DNA from: Aricia agestis
Taxonomy: Eukaryota > Arthropoda > Insecta > Lepidoptera > Lycaenidae
Reading direction: 5' to 3'
DNA: 64,000 bases
Assembly: GCF_905147365.1 (NCBI RefSeq)
Contig: NC_056422.1
Span: 3,908,501 to 3,972,500 of the forward strand
Within the stretch, counting starts at the first letter, position 1; every line of letters begins with the position of its first letter. Below, piece by piece: positions 31,101-41,519 of the stretch. Below the pieces are notes generated by a model. That model was not told where the DNA came from. It searched no databases and saw nothing but the letters and a program-made list of their open reading frames with translations. A program made the translations under genes and the position numbers.

Positions 31101-32837
31101 TTATCCCACAGGTCCTTGAAGCACCCATAGCTGAAAGAATATGAAATACATTTATTGCGACAATGACGTGCATAACAAATCAAAATATAAAATACGGTTC
31201 TAAACATTCTGCCATCCAGGTGGCGTGCAAAAGTACCTATACATAAATGTACCAATACATAAATTATAATATTAAAAATTAATTTTACGAGGGTATTTAA
31301 TATAATATAGTAAGATCCCGTGAGGTGGTTCATTTACAAATGATTTACAAGCAGTCTTGTGGCGACATCTATAACTCAGTCAACAAAGTAGTTGTAGAAT
31401 GCGTGAGCGGGAACCTAAGCAATTTCTGTAGGAACTTATTCAGGGTGGTTAAGGACAAAACATACTAAAAGTCCTGAGTTCCTGACGCCTAGGAGGTGAG
31501 CCGGAGGGAGGGCCACCCCCATCCACTAGGAAATTAAAAAAAATGCTTTTTTTAATTTTCACTTTTCCTGAGCGTGTAGTTCGAAAACGGATGAGAATTT
31601 GGACAAAATTGTATAGAATCTAATTTATAGAGAATTTGACTTTTAGTATGTTTTGTCCCTAATCACCCTGAATACGTTCCAGTAGAAATCGCTTAGGTTC
31701 CCGCTCACGCACTCTATACCCACTTTTGAGTCATTCGATAACCGGACTACTATAAGTGATATTCCATGTTTCTACTACTAGCGACATCTACCTACATAAT
31801 ATAAATACAGTTGATGAGAAAAAACGAGCCAATTTTGTTTCGATTATGTATTATTTTTATTTATAAAGACAGGGCTCTTTTCTTTCTTCATTTATCGAAT
31901 TACGTAAAAAATAATAGCTTTACAAGTTGGTCAGAACAAGCTAGCTATAGTTAGTAACGCACTTGTGTAATTTCCGTTTTCCTGGATATAGGTGTAGTTA
32001 GTAAAGGAAATCGCATAACATCAGGCAATCTGCTTGCTCGTTGTCGCATAAAGCACAGACTACAATATACTTATTATATAGTAGTATCTATATACAGTAA
32101 ACTAATATTTTTTAAATCGGGTTCTGTTCGTGGCTTATTGACTATTGTAAATTCTCTCCGTTTTGGATATTTCATCCTATAAACTTTATTAGTCTATACC
32201 ACGTCTATACTTACACCATTGAGATGCTATACACCTATACACCAATATTATATGACTAGGTACATTCAATTTCATTTTAATAATATAAATGGAGCTTTCA
32301 TAAAATATAAATTCGCGGCTTGTTTTGTTCGGATGACCTTAAATTTGACATTGAATGTAACATTCAGCAGCTGAATGGCGCTTAAAATTTGGCTGTTATC
32401 ATTGTATGATATATTCAGATAAAGTATTTACTGTCGCGTATATAATATATTCACTGTAGGAAAAGTTTGAAACTCTCGTATTTTTCTTTAATGAATGCAG
32501 TTATTAATGATTGAATTTCTTAATTTAAATAAATTACAAAAAAAAAAAACTTATAATTTCAAAGCGATTGCAACTTTGTAAGCGCTTTTTGTGTTAAGAA
32601 ATGTCAAATGTTGTAAACACGAGAAACTAACCTCTACAATTATTTCTAAGGAATTTTCCGTAAATTAAATTATATTTTTGCAATAAATTAAGTTAATCAG
32701 ATAGTAAACACGTGAAATACATACCGGCGCTTGATTTCTCGTTCATATGGCTTCAAATATCCATCTCTTTCGAATAATTTCTCTATATCGGGCACAGGTA
32801 CGTCCATCGGATTCATGGCTGAATAGTTACCACCCAT
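19153..32837 (-). CDS. GBE1: 1,4-alpha-glucan branching enzyme (glycogen branching), 14 exons
   Basis: A cytosolic GH13 enzyme that makes the alpha-1,6 branches of glycogen. Exons (- strand): 32725-32837, 30961-31130, 28481-28698, 26389-26533, 25832-25922, 24648-24857, 23923-23994, 23270-23441, 22346-22555, 21350-21521, 20565-20749, 19942-20079, 19520-19633, 19153-19200. All splice sites are GT/AG. The phases join without a stop, giving 685 aa against about 700 in human. The carbohydrate-binding module (CBM48) is at about 60-150 (GDF|NGW spans exons 2/3). GH13 regions: DVVHSH at 271-276, DGFRFDGVTSM with the nucleophile at D342, ITIAE with the acid/base at E397, and ESHDQ at 463-467. All catalytic residues are present. 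I chose the first Met (MGGNYSAM); the Met at residue 8 or 11 is possible. Introns hold a solo LTR, LINE fragments and many MITEs. Confidence 0.96.
19325..19456. repeat. 38-bp tandem repeat, three units
   Basis: The unit TCGGAAATTAGTATAA...TCTTTTCATAG occurs at 19325-19380 (carrying an 18-bp insert), 19381-19418 and 19419-19456. The last two units look identical. It lies in the last intron of the branching-enzyme gene. Confidence 0.9.
20431..20553. mobile_element. MITE family E, truncated copy
   Basis: It shares AAAGTTAATGCTCGAAT, AGTATCACGTTAGCT and ACAAGCTGTTAACACTAACA with the fuller copy at 43354-43500. The left TIR is missing, and the right end GGTGAAATTGGGCCTAA remains. Confidence 0.75.
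20785..21156. mobile_element. MITE with long imperfect TIRs (about 80 bp)
   Basis: The left arm contains TTGTGAAC...TACTACTGGTGACATCTG and TTGGCGTGAT. The right arm contains the complement ATCACGCCAACAGATGTCAC. The outer ends CGGATTACTG and CAGTAATCCG pair. It lies in the intron between exons 10 and 11 of the branching-enzyme gene. Confidence 0.75.
22021..22295. mobile_element. MITE family F with TIR TAGCATGGCCAC
   Basis: TAGCATGGCCACGGTAGAAA pairs with TTTCTACTGTGGCCATGCTA. Inner GGTACC...GATCTTTACCGCGG pairs with CCGCGGTAAAGATC...GGTACC, so it is near-palindromic throughout. A shorter relative is at 23500-23610. Confidence 0.85.
22712..23175. repeat. Dispersed repeat with GACCGAGCTTTGCTCGG end
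   Basis: It begins ATGACCGAGCTTTGCTCGGT, contains TGATTCCTAGCTAGATCGAT and TTTATCGCCCCCGAAA, then AATTTCATGAAAAT and a CAGACAAACGTTCAGATTTA tail. The same TAGCTAGATCGATTTATCGC phrase starts the truncated copy at 57386-57473. It is probably a Helitron- or LINE-tail-like element. Confidence 0.55.
23500..23610. mobile_element. MITE family F, short copy
   Basis: TAGCATGGCCACAGTAGAAA pairs with TTTCTACTGTGGCCATGCTA. It is an internally deleted relative of 22021-22295, in the next intron upstream in the same gene. Confidence 0.85.
24941..25081. mobile_element. Palindromic MITE, family A, copy 3
   Basis: GTTTCACCACTTCCTGATA pairs with TATCAGGAAGTGGTGAAAC. Inner GACAGGCTATC pairs with GATAGCCTATC. 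It is flanked by TTA. Confidence 0.85.
25122..25728. mobile_element. Solo LTR (607 bp)
   Basis: It begins TGTTACGTGC and ends TTCCGTAACA, a perfect TGTTACG/CGTAACA inverted end. It is flanked by ATAT on both sides (25118-25121 and 25729-25732), and no internal retroviral sequence is present. It looks like recombination between two LTRs removed the body. Internal AAACACGTAAACA repeats and TTTTTATATGG (possible TATA) are seen. It is unrelated in sequence to the LTRs at 5632/11556 and lies in an intron of the branching-enzyme gene. Confidence 0.8.
26641..26884. mobile_element. MITE family B, copy 1
   Basis: The end TAGTGATAATACTTTAGGGT pairs with the right end AATTATTATCACTTAG. Subterminal GTAGCAGCGCTGAAAG pairs with CTTTCAGCGCTGCTAC. 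Relatives are at 30720-30899, 45897-46092 and 49160-49373. Confidence 0.85.
27707..28452. mobile_element. Three MITE family D copies head to tail
   Basis: There is a 65-bp terminal fragment (27707-27771), a full copy (27772-28129) and a second near-full copy (28131-28452). All are in the same orientation, reversed relative to 15763-16128. GGTTGCACCAGAG starts the first two, and GGTGCAACCCAGTCTT joins copies two and three. They lie in the intron between exons 3 and 4 of the branching-enzyme gene. Confidence 0.85.
28850..29064 (-). mobile_element. Fragment of the Lep-type composite repeat (reverse)
   Basis: It is the reverse complement of the right part of 42748-43306: TGGTACCACCTCTTATAGAA, GGCGCCATCT-like and AAAAAGTAGCCTATGTCCTT. 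It runs directly into the LINE fragment at 29065. Confidence 0.7.
29065..29735 (+). mobile_element. Non-LTR retrotransposon fragment (C-terminal RT region)
   Basis: The frame encodes KFLGVYIDPNLNW, HAYVASVLRYGLMLWG and CVRAICG, typical of the region just after the RT catalytic palm in Jockey/CR1-type LINEs. The catalytic FADD box is absent, so the copy is 5'-truncated. A TAA at 29641 interrupts the frame. The codons after it (KFKKELIKWLKSKTFYS) still match the expected C-terminus, so this is a nonsense mutation in a dead copy. Confidence 0.82.
29884..29941. repeat. GC-rich hairpin
   Basis: AGCCAAGCGAAGCGCGCACG pairs with CGTGCGCGCTTCGCTTGGCT with a loop of only a few bases. It follows the LINE fragment in AT-rich sequence. 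Confidence 0.75.
30419..30668 (-). mobile_element. LINE/SINE 3' tail repeat, copy 1 (reverse)
   Basis: It contains GACGGCAGTTGCTTTCCGTC, AGGTGGCCCGTCTGCTTGTT and AATTTCATAAAAAA. This is the reverse of the tail at 46693-46916 (ATGAAATAAGGGGGCAAACG ... GGTCACCTGATGGAAAGCAA). It is a dispersed family of Lepidoptera with an A-rich 3' end. Confidence 0.65.
30720..30899. mobile_element. MITE family B, copy 2 (truncated)
   Basis: It has AGTAGCAGCGCTGA, AGCGAACTCTATATAGG and ACATCCTAAAGTATTATCA as in the other copies. The left TIR is lost. It ends 61 bp downstream of the donor of exon 2 of the branching-enzyme gene. Confidence 0.75.
31396..31718. mobile_element. MITE with about 75-bp TIRs
   Basis: GCGTGAGCGGGAACCTAAGC pairs with GCTTAGGTTCCCGCTCACGC, and GACAAAACATACTAAAAGTC pairs with GACTTTTAGTATGTTTTGTC. 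The loop holds a GGAGGGAGGGCC stretch. It lies in intron 1 of the branching-enzyme gene. Confidence 0.88.
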
Positions 32838-34707
32838 TTTATCTATGTATGTATAAACGAATCAGGCGCACGCGCACAATACGAGTTCCGAACGCGGGAA
32901 ACGACACTATTTGAATGTTCGATAATCTCTAGAGTCTAGTGTAAACTGCAGGCGATAATACAGGTCACCTAGGTCATGTAAACTAAGTTTACTACATAAA
33001 TTAAAGTTCAAATAACGTGCTTTCGACTGATACTCACAAGACACTGATAGTTACATTTTTAGATAGGACACCCTCTTATTTTTAACATAAAAATAATAAA
33101 ATAACTTCTACCTACATACTAAACGGTAAAGAAAAATATAAAACGAATAGAAATATTATGAATGAAGTTTATAGTAGTCAGGCGGGGAAAGGGAAACATA
33201 TTTTATTTAGTATAAGTTGAGCCCTGACCACCATTCATTCTAATTCTATGCTGAGTGCTGACCACCCCATTTATATTTTGTTGTGTGTTAATCTCGAGTG
33301 GTCTTAAATTATAATATATATTTTAAGATAATCAATACTTATTTTTAGTGACCGACCGTACTTTCGGTTTCGGTTTCGGCCAGTTTCGGCCAAAAAATCT
33401 AGTTTCGGCCTTAGTTTCGATTTCAGCCAAAATATAACCGAAACCGAAACTCATGCATCGTTCGGTAAACTTCGCAGTTAACTCGAGCTTGCTTGCCAGC
33501 CCTTTATATATATAAATAAAAATGCTATGATAAATTGATTATATTGTGTGTGAAATTTATTTACTTAAGAATTTTGTTTGACTATGAGATTATAAGATAT
33601 CTTAGGATATATCTATATCCTTTATCTTATAATATTGCGTACTACTACTGATGGCCGCAATATATATTGCGGCTCTCAGTATATTTTTCAGGTTTAGTGG
33701 CAAAACGCCTTCTGGAGAAAAAAAGTGGCATCAACTGCAAGTTTGCTTAGTCATTTTGTATTGAACTATGACCGCGGTCGTGTCCATGTCTTCCATAAAA
33801 ATAATATACTGCAATTATTGATTTTGTTTTCAGTAGTACGTCGTTCAGTAGTATGTCTAAGGGAGGATTTCACCAATCTCACAACTTTGTTTTATAAAAC
33901 TTAGTTCTGATTAAACTCGTTCCTACGGGGATCAATAAAAAAGCAAGAAACAATATTCAGCTGAAAAATCAGTTTCAGTCGGACACTACTTATTATACAT
34001 TCAGTTGGCTTTTTTGGACTGAACAATTTTTTAAGCTAATTGTAATGCATAAAACTGAAAAATGTAATTACACTTTGGCTTCTTTCTGCAGAATATAAAT
34101 TGTTAGATGTATATATTTTGCACTTTAAATTGTTTACCGATGTTACTGATTTATTTTATTGAAAAAATCATACTAGATCAGGAATCAGGCAATAACTTCT
34201 CACTATTACTTATAAGTATAATTATTTGTATAAATGAAGGTTTGAGATTTTAAGAACCACAAACTATGAATAATAAAAATTAAGGAAACGTAACTCCCAT
34301 ACTATTACCGTTTTAAATTTGGTTCCTTTCGAACTGTCATGTAACGTCAGCCTAATACCTCTTAAGGCCACCTAAATATTGCAAATGTATTGAAATGTGC
34401 AACTAGGTACACATTTTTGACAAGTATTGTAGAATGTTTTTTGACGAAGTTACTTTTCCTTAGTTTTTATTATTCGTAGACCACAAAGTTTAAATAAGCT
34501 CAAGGATGATGGAACTGAACTTCAGAAATTTTACATGTGGCTCAAGCCCAAGTCCCAACATAATAGGTATACAAAACTTGAAACTATCATATTTAATGTA
34601 ACTGCTTACAGAATTGTCATAAATACAACAAAAAAAAAACCAAAAGCAGTTGAACTTTTATATTTTATTACTAATAAATAACTAATAGTATAGATTTTGT
34701 ACATTTC
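32838..34707. other. Intergenic region between the branching-enzyme and mRpL41 genes
   Basis: No coding sequence is seen. The first 150 bp upstream of the branching-enzyme start (GGCGCACGCGCACAATACG, AACGCGGGAAACGACAC) is locally GC-rich and may be its promoter and 5' UTR. Further right are a TTTCGG-repeat cluster and plain AT-rich DNA. Confidence 0.45.
33358..33475. repeat. TTTCGG/CCGAAA repeat cluster
   Basis: It has repeated TTTCGG on one side (ACTTTCGGTTTCGGTTTCGG) and CCGAAACCGAAACT on the other, so it can fold on itself. It resembles small degenerate MITEs. The class is unknown. Confidence 0.6.
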
Positions 34708-35196
34708 TTAGAATATATCTGAACCAGTTCGCTTGGCTCTCTCAACAGCTTCGTGTGGTTGAAGTTTCTCTTCTTCAGACGGCTCAATAGGTTGTCCCTC
34801 TGCATCCAGTTTACCTTCCTTGTAGTCTGTAACGATCTTTTTACTGTAAACAGCGTCGAAGAGCTGTTGTGCAGTAAATTCACTCTGAATTACGTCTTCA
34901 GCTTTGTAAGACACATACGGTTTTAGATCACATCCCGTCAGGTCTGGCACGACTAGTTCGGGGATCATTTCTGGTATGTTATAAAAACGGCCATTCAATA
35001 CGTATCCCGTGTCCCTTACTCCGCGTTTATCTACTTCTAACTCTGGGTTGGGGCCAGCTTGTCTTTCCTTGTGAAGCCTGGAACCTCTTTTGTTAGCGAT
35101 TATAAACTTACGAAAATTCCTTTTTCCCTCCCTCGGTGCTGACAGAGAAATACTTCTCTTACTAATAACATTTAACAAAGTTGTAATTTTGGACAT
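34708..35196 (-). CDS. mRpL41: Mitochondrial ribosomal protein L41
   Basis: A component of the large subunit of the mitochondrial ribosome, 162 aa, one exon. Recognised from PEMIPELVVPDLTGCDLKPYVSY-type sequence at about residues 75-98 and TAQQLFDAVYS at about 108-118, both conserved in MRPL41. The N-terminal 25 residues are basic and serine-rich without acids, as in a mitochondrial targeting signal. The protein is somewhat longer than human MRPL41 (137 aa) through an acidic C-terminal tail. The start is the first Met. A poly(A) signal (- strand AATAAA at 34663-34668) lies 40 bp after the stop. A decayed foldback arm begins about 130 bp upstream. Confidence 0.92.
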   Translation of the reverse strand: MSKITTLLNVISKRSISLSAPREGKRNFRKFIIANKRGSRLHKERQAGPNPELEVDKRGVRDTGYVLNGRFYNIPEMIPELVVPDLTGCDLKPYVSYKAEDVIQSEFTAQQLFDAVYSKKIVTDYKEGKLDAEGQPIEPSEEEKLQPHEAVERAKRTGSDIF

Positions 35197-36727
35197 TTTG
35201 GTAATATGTTTTCTTCTTCTTCTTCTAATATGTTTTTAAAATAATTGAGGTTTGAGGTTATTTCTGATTTCATCTGTCAATTTAGAAATGTCAAACACCG
35301 ATGTCAAATGTCGATTGTAAAAATTCTTTTTTCATATGGCGCACGGCTTTTTAACCATGGCCAGTGTCAAGTAAAATATGGCGGGAATTTTTTTTTTTGT
35401 GAAAAGTTTGCAAAATATTAAGTCGTTTTTCCAGATGATCGTTAAGTCGAAAGTCTAGTAAAAATCTAAAATAGTAGTCAGAAAAGTCTACGAGTCAAGT
35501 AAGTTGTTTTAATAAAGTGGTAGACCCTTTACTAAAACTTTCGATGGAGTATTGGAGTGAATACAAAATGGCACGTTTCTTGAAGTTGTATCACTTGGCC
35601 ACACTTGTGCACGACATTGTATATTTAATGGTTAATATTCTACCATCATTACACATTAAAAACCGAAATAACACAATTTTAGGAAAATAATACAAAAACA
35701 CGCGCATGGGCGTACCGAGGGGGGGAGCAGTTATACTCGAGTATAACTGTCTCCTAATCTAAGCATATAATCGTAGCATTTTTTGGCCGGGGCATTTTAG
35801 GGTCGGGGGCTCGTGGTATTTTGCCAGCCTATAGTTACGCCACTGTTAATGATTTTATTGCTGAACAATACGAAACATAAAAATGAAAAAATAAAACAGT
35901 TTTAAAAATTCAAAACAGTATAATTTATAATAAACATTAAATTGTAATCACAATAAACAAGACAATGCCTTTTCTAGGTATATCTGTAACTTATATTTAC
36001 ACAACTTATGAATACTTGCTAGTGCTACATTGATTCACCACTTCAAAAACAAAAAAAATATAATATCTACTATAAATGAGCATAAAATAAATAATAGCCG
36101 TGAGTAGCTAATTTTTGTGCGTCTTGTGTATAAAAAACCATACATTTAAAAGTAGTATTGGCACTTTAGCTTGCTTATAGCACCTCAATATGGGTTCATT
36201 ACATAGATTTATCAGTCAAACTTTTAATTTCTTGTTTCCAACTATTTTATAAACATACAGCATATTATTATTTATAAGTGAATCCAGCACAGACATAACA
36301 AAATTAATTTTTATTGTCAACGGGAATGTAAATATAACTTTAATTAGATATTGAACACTTACCATCCTAAACTATCACAAAAACATCCGCACTCGTGTGC
36401 GACATTTAAACAAAAATACTTAGCCCATTAACCAATGAAGAGAGGTACTTAAAATAACATCATTTTCATAATTTAAACGACCGAATCTATAAAAATACAA
36501 AATCCATTAAACTATTATTATGTTTACTGCAAATTTCATTATTCAAAACCAATGTAATGTAATAAACTTCCAATTTATAGTATATTTATTTACAATCAAA
36601 ATTCAATAGGATCTAGCGTCTAAAAAAGGAACTAACTGGTAGTTCTATAATGCTGCTTTCACACTGTTCGTTGTTTGGGAAAATGCATATATAACATCAG
36701 GCTACCGAAGGGACCATAGACAACGGG
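35197..36727. other. Intergenic region between mRpL41 and NAD kinase
   Basis: It holds the foldback arm (35327-35701), a remnant with ATGGGCGTACCGAGGGGG at 35704-35722 and GTTACGCC at its other end, and AT-rich DNA with no frame of note. The NAD kinase 3' UTR should occupy its right part. Confidence 0.5.
35327..35701. mobile_element. Single arm of the foldback family
   Basis: It matches the left arm of 4263-5216 in order: TTTTTTCATAT, AACCATGGCCAGTGTC, AAGTCTAGT, AATAAAGTGGTAGACCCTTT, TCGATGGAGT, TTGTGCACGA, TATTTAATGGTTAATATTCT and ACACAATTTTAGGAAAATAA. It is diverged, and the second arm is missing. It is cut on the right by a GGGCGTACC-type element. Confidence 0.8.
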
Positions 36728-39700
36728 TCACGTGTCAGTTGGCCTTAAGTCGTGGTGGTTGTTCTCGATCTCCTCCAGAGTGTCGCTGGAAGAGAGTGTC
36801 AGGTCGCTCAACTCGTCCACCTGTTTCTGTTTCTTTCGCACGTTCCAGTGCAGGCACTCCGCGAGAGAGTCAAACCAGTCTGAGATCTGATCCTGCGCGC
36901 ATATCGACGGCACCGGATACACTGACGTTGTCACGTACAAGCTGGTAAAAAAGTTTCATTATTGTCTATGGACAAGTGACTTCCCTTTGAACCCCTCATG
37001 AAAATAAAAATATTTGAAATGATGGATTATGTCTCAGCAATTTATTGAGAGTAATATTTACTGAAGAAAAACAAAGATTCTACCAGTAAAAACTAAACTC
37101 AACATTGTGATTACTACTTACTACCAAAGAGAATAGAACAAGATAAATATCGTGACATCGTAATATATATGTGACATGGCTTATAATTTGTAACTATAAA
37201 GCGACACGACACTTCACGTTCCATAGAACTGAAGTTTATAAAAGTCGTTGTGTCGCGTCGCGTAGTGCGGTCAGTGTCTTAAATTTAAATATGGAGCTAT
37301 TCATCGTTCTATTCTCTATGCATTTAAAAAAATTAATTACATGTTCCAACCACCAAACATGCTAATTAGTAAAGCCACATGCAATGATATTTAAACCCAC
37401 AACCACAATAACCGTTTTGCCAGTTGCTCAAGGTTTTACAATGAATATTTCACATCGAGGCACTTACTTTACTACGTACAGATCAATTAAATAAAAATTT
37501 AAAAAAACATGACAGGTAGGATTCCACACAAATGTCAAAGTTTATCTCTTTCGCTCGTATTGTATTGAAGTGTGAAAGATATATGAGTGAAGTGAGCTCC
37601 GATTCCATACGTAATGGCGCCTCGATGTTTCATGATTGGTTTTTTCTCATCGCCTCATACCTATCTCCAGGTTTGAGGATCAATTGTGATCTACCGTCGA
37701 ACGATACGCTGGCGAGGTTACGTGTTTCTGGGCTTAGTTTTATCTGAAACAAGCTTGCGTTCTTATTAACGCGGAATTGGCAGTTTTAAGCAGGTTTTGT
37801 CTATGGTTATATAAGTTAGGTTAGCCGTTAGATCATTATGCCCAGTTTCAAGGTTATTTGATAGGAGTTTATCTATTCCATCAATTCCCTATTTTGATTA
37901 GCTAATATCAAAATATTAATCAAACTACAACGTCGTTGAATAGATAAAATCTGTCAAAGTTCTCAGAAATTCGGCATTAGAGGAGTTATAAGAATTACGC
38001 CTAGATACAAGTGGGAACTAATTACAAACAAAAGTATAAACTATGTACAAAATTAAATACATAACTTTACTTATGTTAAACTTAACAAGAGGTTATAGCA
38101 AATTAAGATGTTATCAAGCTGTAATCAATAATCTACAATAAACAAAAATTAATTGACAATTGACAGATCTCAACATGCCATATACTATAAGAGAAGTTGA
38201 CTCCTAAGCAGATGGGGCGGACCTGAGTCATTTGGTCGCGTTAAGTCAAACTCATACGATCGATCACAGCTAACACTGAATAGACATAAGGTCTGTCAAG
38301 GTCTGCCTAGGAATCAATTTCCTCGGGTATACAAGAATGATATAGCAATACTAGAGGGGTAGAAAATAAAAGGGATATAATATAACAAGTGGATTATGCT
38401 GTTTATGCATTATATACAAGCGCAAGCATCGAGCGTAGTACCTATCTCCGTGTTGTAACGCTTGTCTGCTGCGACCGTCGAAAGACACCCACATCGCATT
38501 ACGAGCCTCCGGCGATAGGGCGATCTACAATTTACTTACAAGTTCAATAAAATACTTAGTTTTCAGCTTTGTATGGATAAAAAAGGTAAAATTAATTAAA
38601 ACCAACATAGTGGATCAGAGGGTGAAAATTGTCTGTAATAAAACTGGGAACACACATTAGGTCAGCATTTGATCACACATCTTCCAGTTGCAGTAGTGAC
38701 ATAAATATATAAACACTTTTTCAAGTGCCTTGAAACTTGAAAGATCCTCGCAGAACTGTAGCAATTTCGTTTGACTATATCAAAGATCTCTTTTCCATCT
38801 TCACATTTTGTTTATCTGCATCCGCACTTAAAAAAAGGAGGAGAAATTAACAGCTGTCACCCACCATGAATTCGATGTCGGGCACGACGATGGGACGGAA
38901 CGAGAGAGAATGCGGGTAGATGAGCGTGAAAATGATGCTCGCGCCAGCTGCCACCTTTTTCACTGGCAATTTATTAGACTTAATCTACACTAAAAGAAGA
39001 AGTTGACAGATGTCACTGACCTTGAGCTCGACGCCGGCGGGCACGACGATAGGGCGGAAGGAGAGCGAATGCGGGCAGATGGGCGTGACTATGATGGAGG
39101 GAACTGCGGGGTTGATCACGCTCGCGCCAGCCGCCATCTTTTTCACTGGCAATTTATTAGACTTAACTTACACTAAAGAGGGAGGAGTACTTTACAGCTG
39201 TCGCTGACCTTGAGCTCGATGCCGACGGCACCACTATAGGGCGTGACCATGATGGCAGGTACTGCGGGGTGATGATCCACCCCGCAGTACCTGCCATCAT
39301 GGTCACGCCCTATAGTGGTGCGTGCTATTGTCACGCCAGCCGAAAACTATATCTATCCACTGGCGATTTATTAGAGTAAACCTACATTAAAAGAAGAAGA
39401 AGTTAACACCTGTCACTCACCTTGAGCTCGACGCCGGCGGGCACTACGATGGGGCGGAAGGAGAGAGAATGCGGGCAGATGGGCGTGACCATGATGGCGG
39501 GTACTGCGGGGTGGATCATGCTCGCGCCCGCCGCGACCGCGTACGCCGTGCTGCCCGTAGGAGTTGATACTATGAGACCTGGGATGTAAAAAATATACTT
39601 TTAATACGTTTTTAATAGTAAAGTATTGTAAACTTTAACTAAATAATTATTTTCCTTTCAAAGTACTATCAGAGAAGTTGATTCCTATGCAAATCGGGGA

Positions 39701-41476
39701 CCTAAGTAGTTTGGTTGCGTTACGTCAAACCCAGCTGACAGATCACAATTAACATTGAATTGACATATTCGACCAAATAACGTTGGTCTGTCAATTGCAT
39801 AGGAATCAACTTCCTCGATGGTACAACAAAGAAAAATTTAATTCAGCCACGTAAAAACATATTACTTGAATGTACTGACAGTCATAAACAGACCTAACTC
39901 TACAAAATGGCGGCATTAGCTGGCCATGCGCAAAAGATCCTTGGAAAGTCCGACAAGGCTATGAACGTGGGCGGGGGCGCTGCTGGTAAAGGAGAACTGT
40001 CAAAAATGGCGTTTTTGTCTGATGACAGCGTTAGTTCCTTTTTGCGCCTCGTTCATTTAAAGCCTTGTCGAGCTCTAGTACACTTACTTATTGTTTTTAT
40101 TCCTTGTGTACATTGGTTTTTTGCAATGTGGTGTTATGTGTATACATTGAGGAAATGTTTTTTTATTACTCACCATCACCCTGCACCGAGGTGATATGCT
40201 TGCCGTCCAGGAACAAGTCTATGTTGGAGAGGTAGGGCGAGGGTCCCCGGTCCACCACCACCTCGTTTAACACCAGGATCGTGGTGGGCTTCTTCTTGTT
40301 GTCCTCCTCACTCTTGCGGAGAACCACGCATTGGAGACGCGAGCGCAGGGTCAGGGCTGCATGACCTGATGATGATGATTTTTGTTAATTAATTTATTTT
40401 TGGAGAACTTATAGCTATATATTAATAACAATAGCTTAAATTAGTGGAAAACTTCTATTAGTGGTTAAAGATTAATAGTTTTCTTCGACGTTAGGCCAAG
40501 TTAATAGACTGCATTTAAAATTGTTATTTTAACAGCTTGATGTCTTGTGTAATAGAACTTTTTAATTACTACAACATAAAACGGGAAAATGGTTAAATTA
40601 AATACACTACATATTCAGAATGAAGCTCTCAGTAATTTAAAAAAAACCGGCCATGCCCCTACTTTAGAAGTTAGAGGGGGGGGGGGGGGGGGGGGGGCAC
40701 ACACATTTTACCACTTTGGAAGAGTGTCTCTCGGAAACTATTCAGGTTAGAAAAAAATGATTTTAGAAACCACAATATGATTTTTGAAGACCCATAGATA
40801 CGCATAGGTTAGATGAATGTATCTATGGGGACCCCTAAAATTTTTTATAATTTTTCCATTTTTATATCAAAATCTTAAAGCGGTTCACAGACTACATCTA
40901 CTTACCAAGTTTCAATAGTATAGCTCTTATAGTTTCGGAGAAAAGTGGCTGTGACATACGGTCGGACAGACAGATAGACAGACAGACAGACATGACGAAT
41001 CTATAAGGGTTCCGTTTTTTGCCATTTGCCTACGGAACCCTAAAAGCCGCAGATAGATGGCGTAATACGCTAGTGGCATCACACTACATTTTTTTATATA
41101 ATATTACATTCTGATACACTATTTTTATAAATAATAACTCACAGAGAGCAAGTCTGGGTGGATTCTAATCGTCAAAATATCATGTCATCTCTTGCATAAA
41201 TATTAAGAAAGAGAGAGACAACATTAATCCACAATTAACATTATCCCACACTGAAATCTCCTTTTACCTTCCAAAACGTTGAGTACTTGCTCCTGGAAGT
41301 TGTTGAACTCGAATGGCGTTAGGAAGCCCAGCGACCCCAGGTGGAATGCCATCACAGGTGGCACTGATTGCTGGAATACAATAGATAGATATATGTATTT
41401 ATATTTTTTAATTAACAACTTCGCCCATTACAGGTTAAAATCTAATCTATACTAATATTATAAATGCGAAAGTATC

Positions 41477-41519
<43 letters not shown>

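Noticed and set aside
38865..39138. Truncated NAD kinase exon copies as extra alternative exons
   Set aside because: They lack the GSTAY nucleotide-binding segment and have no clear acceptor with a pyrimidine tract, so they cannot replace the real exon. Listed as repeats.
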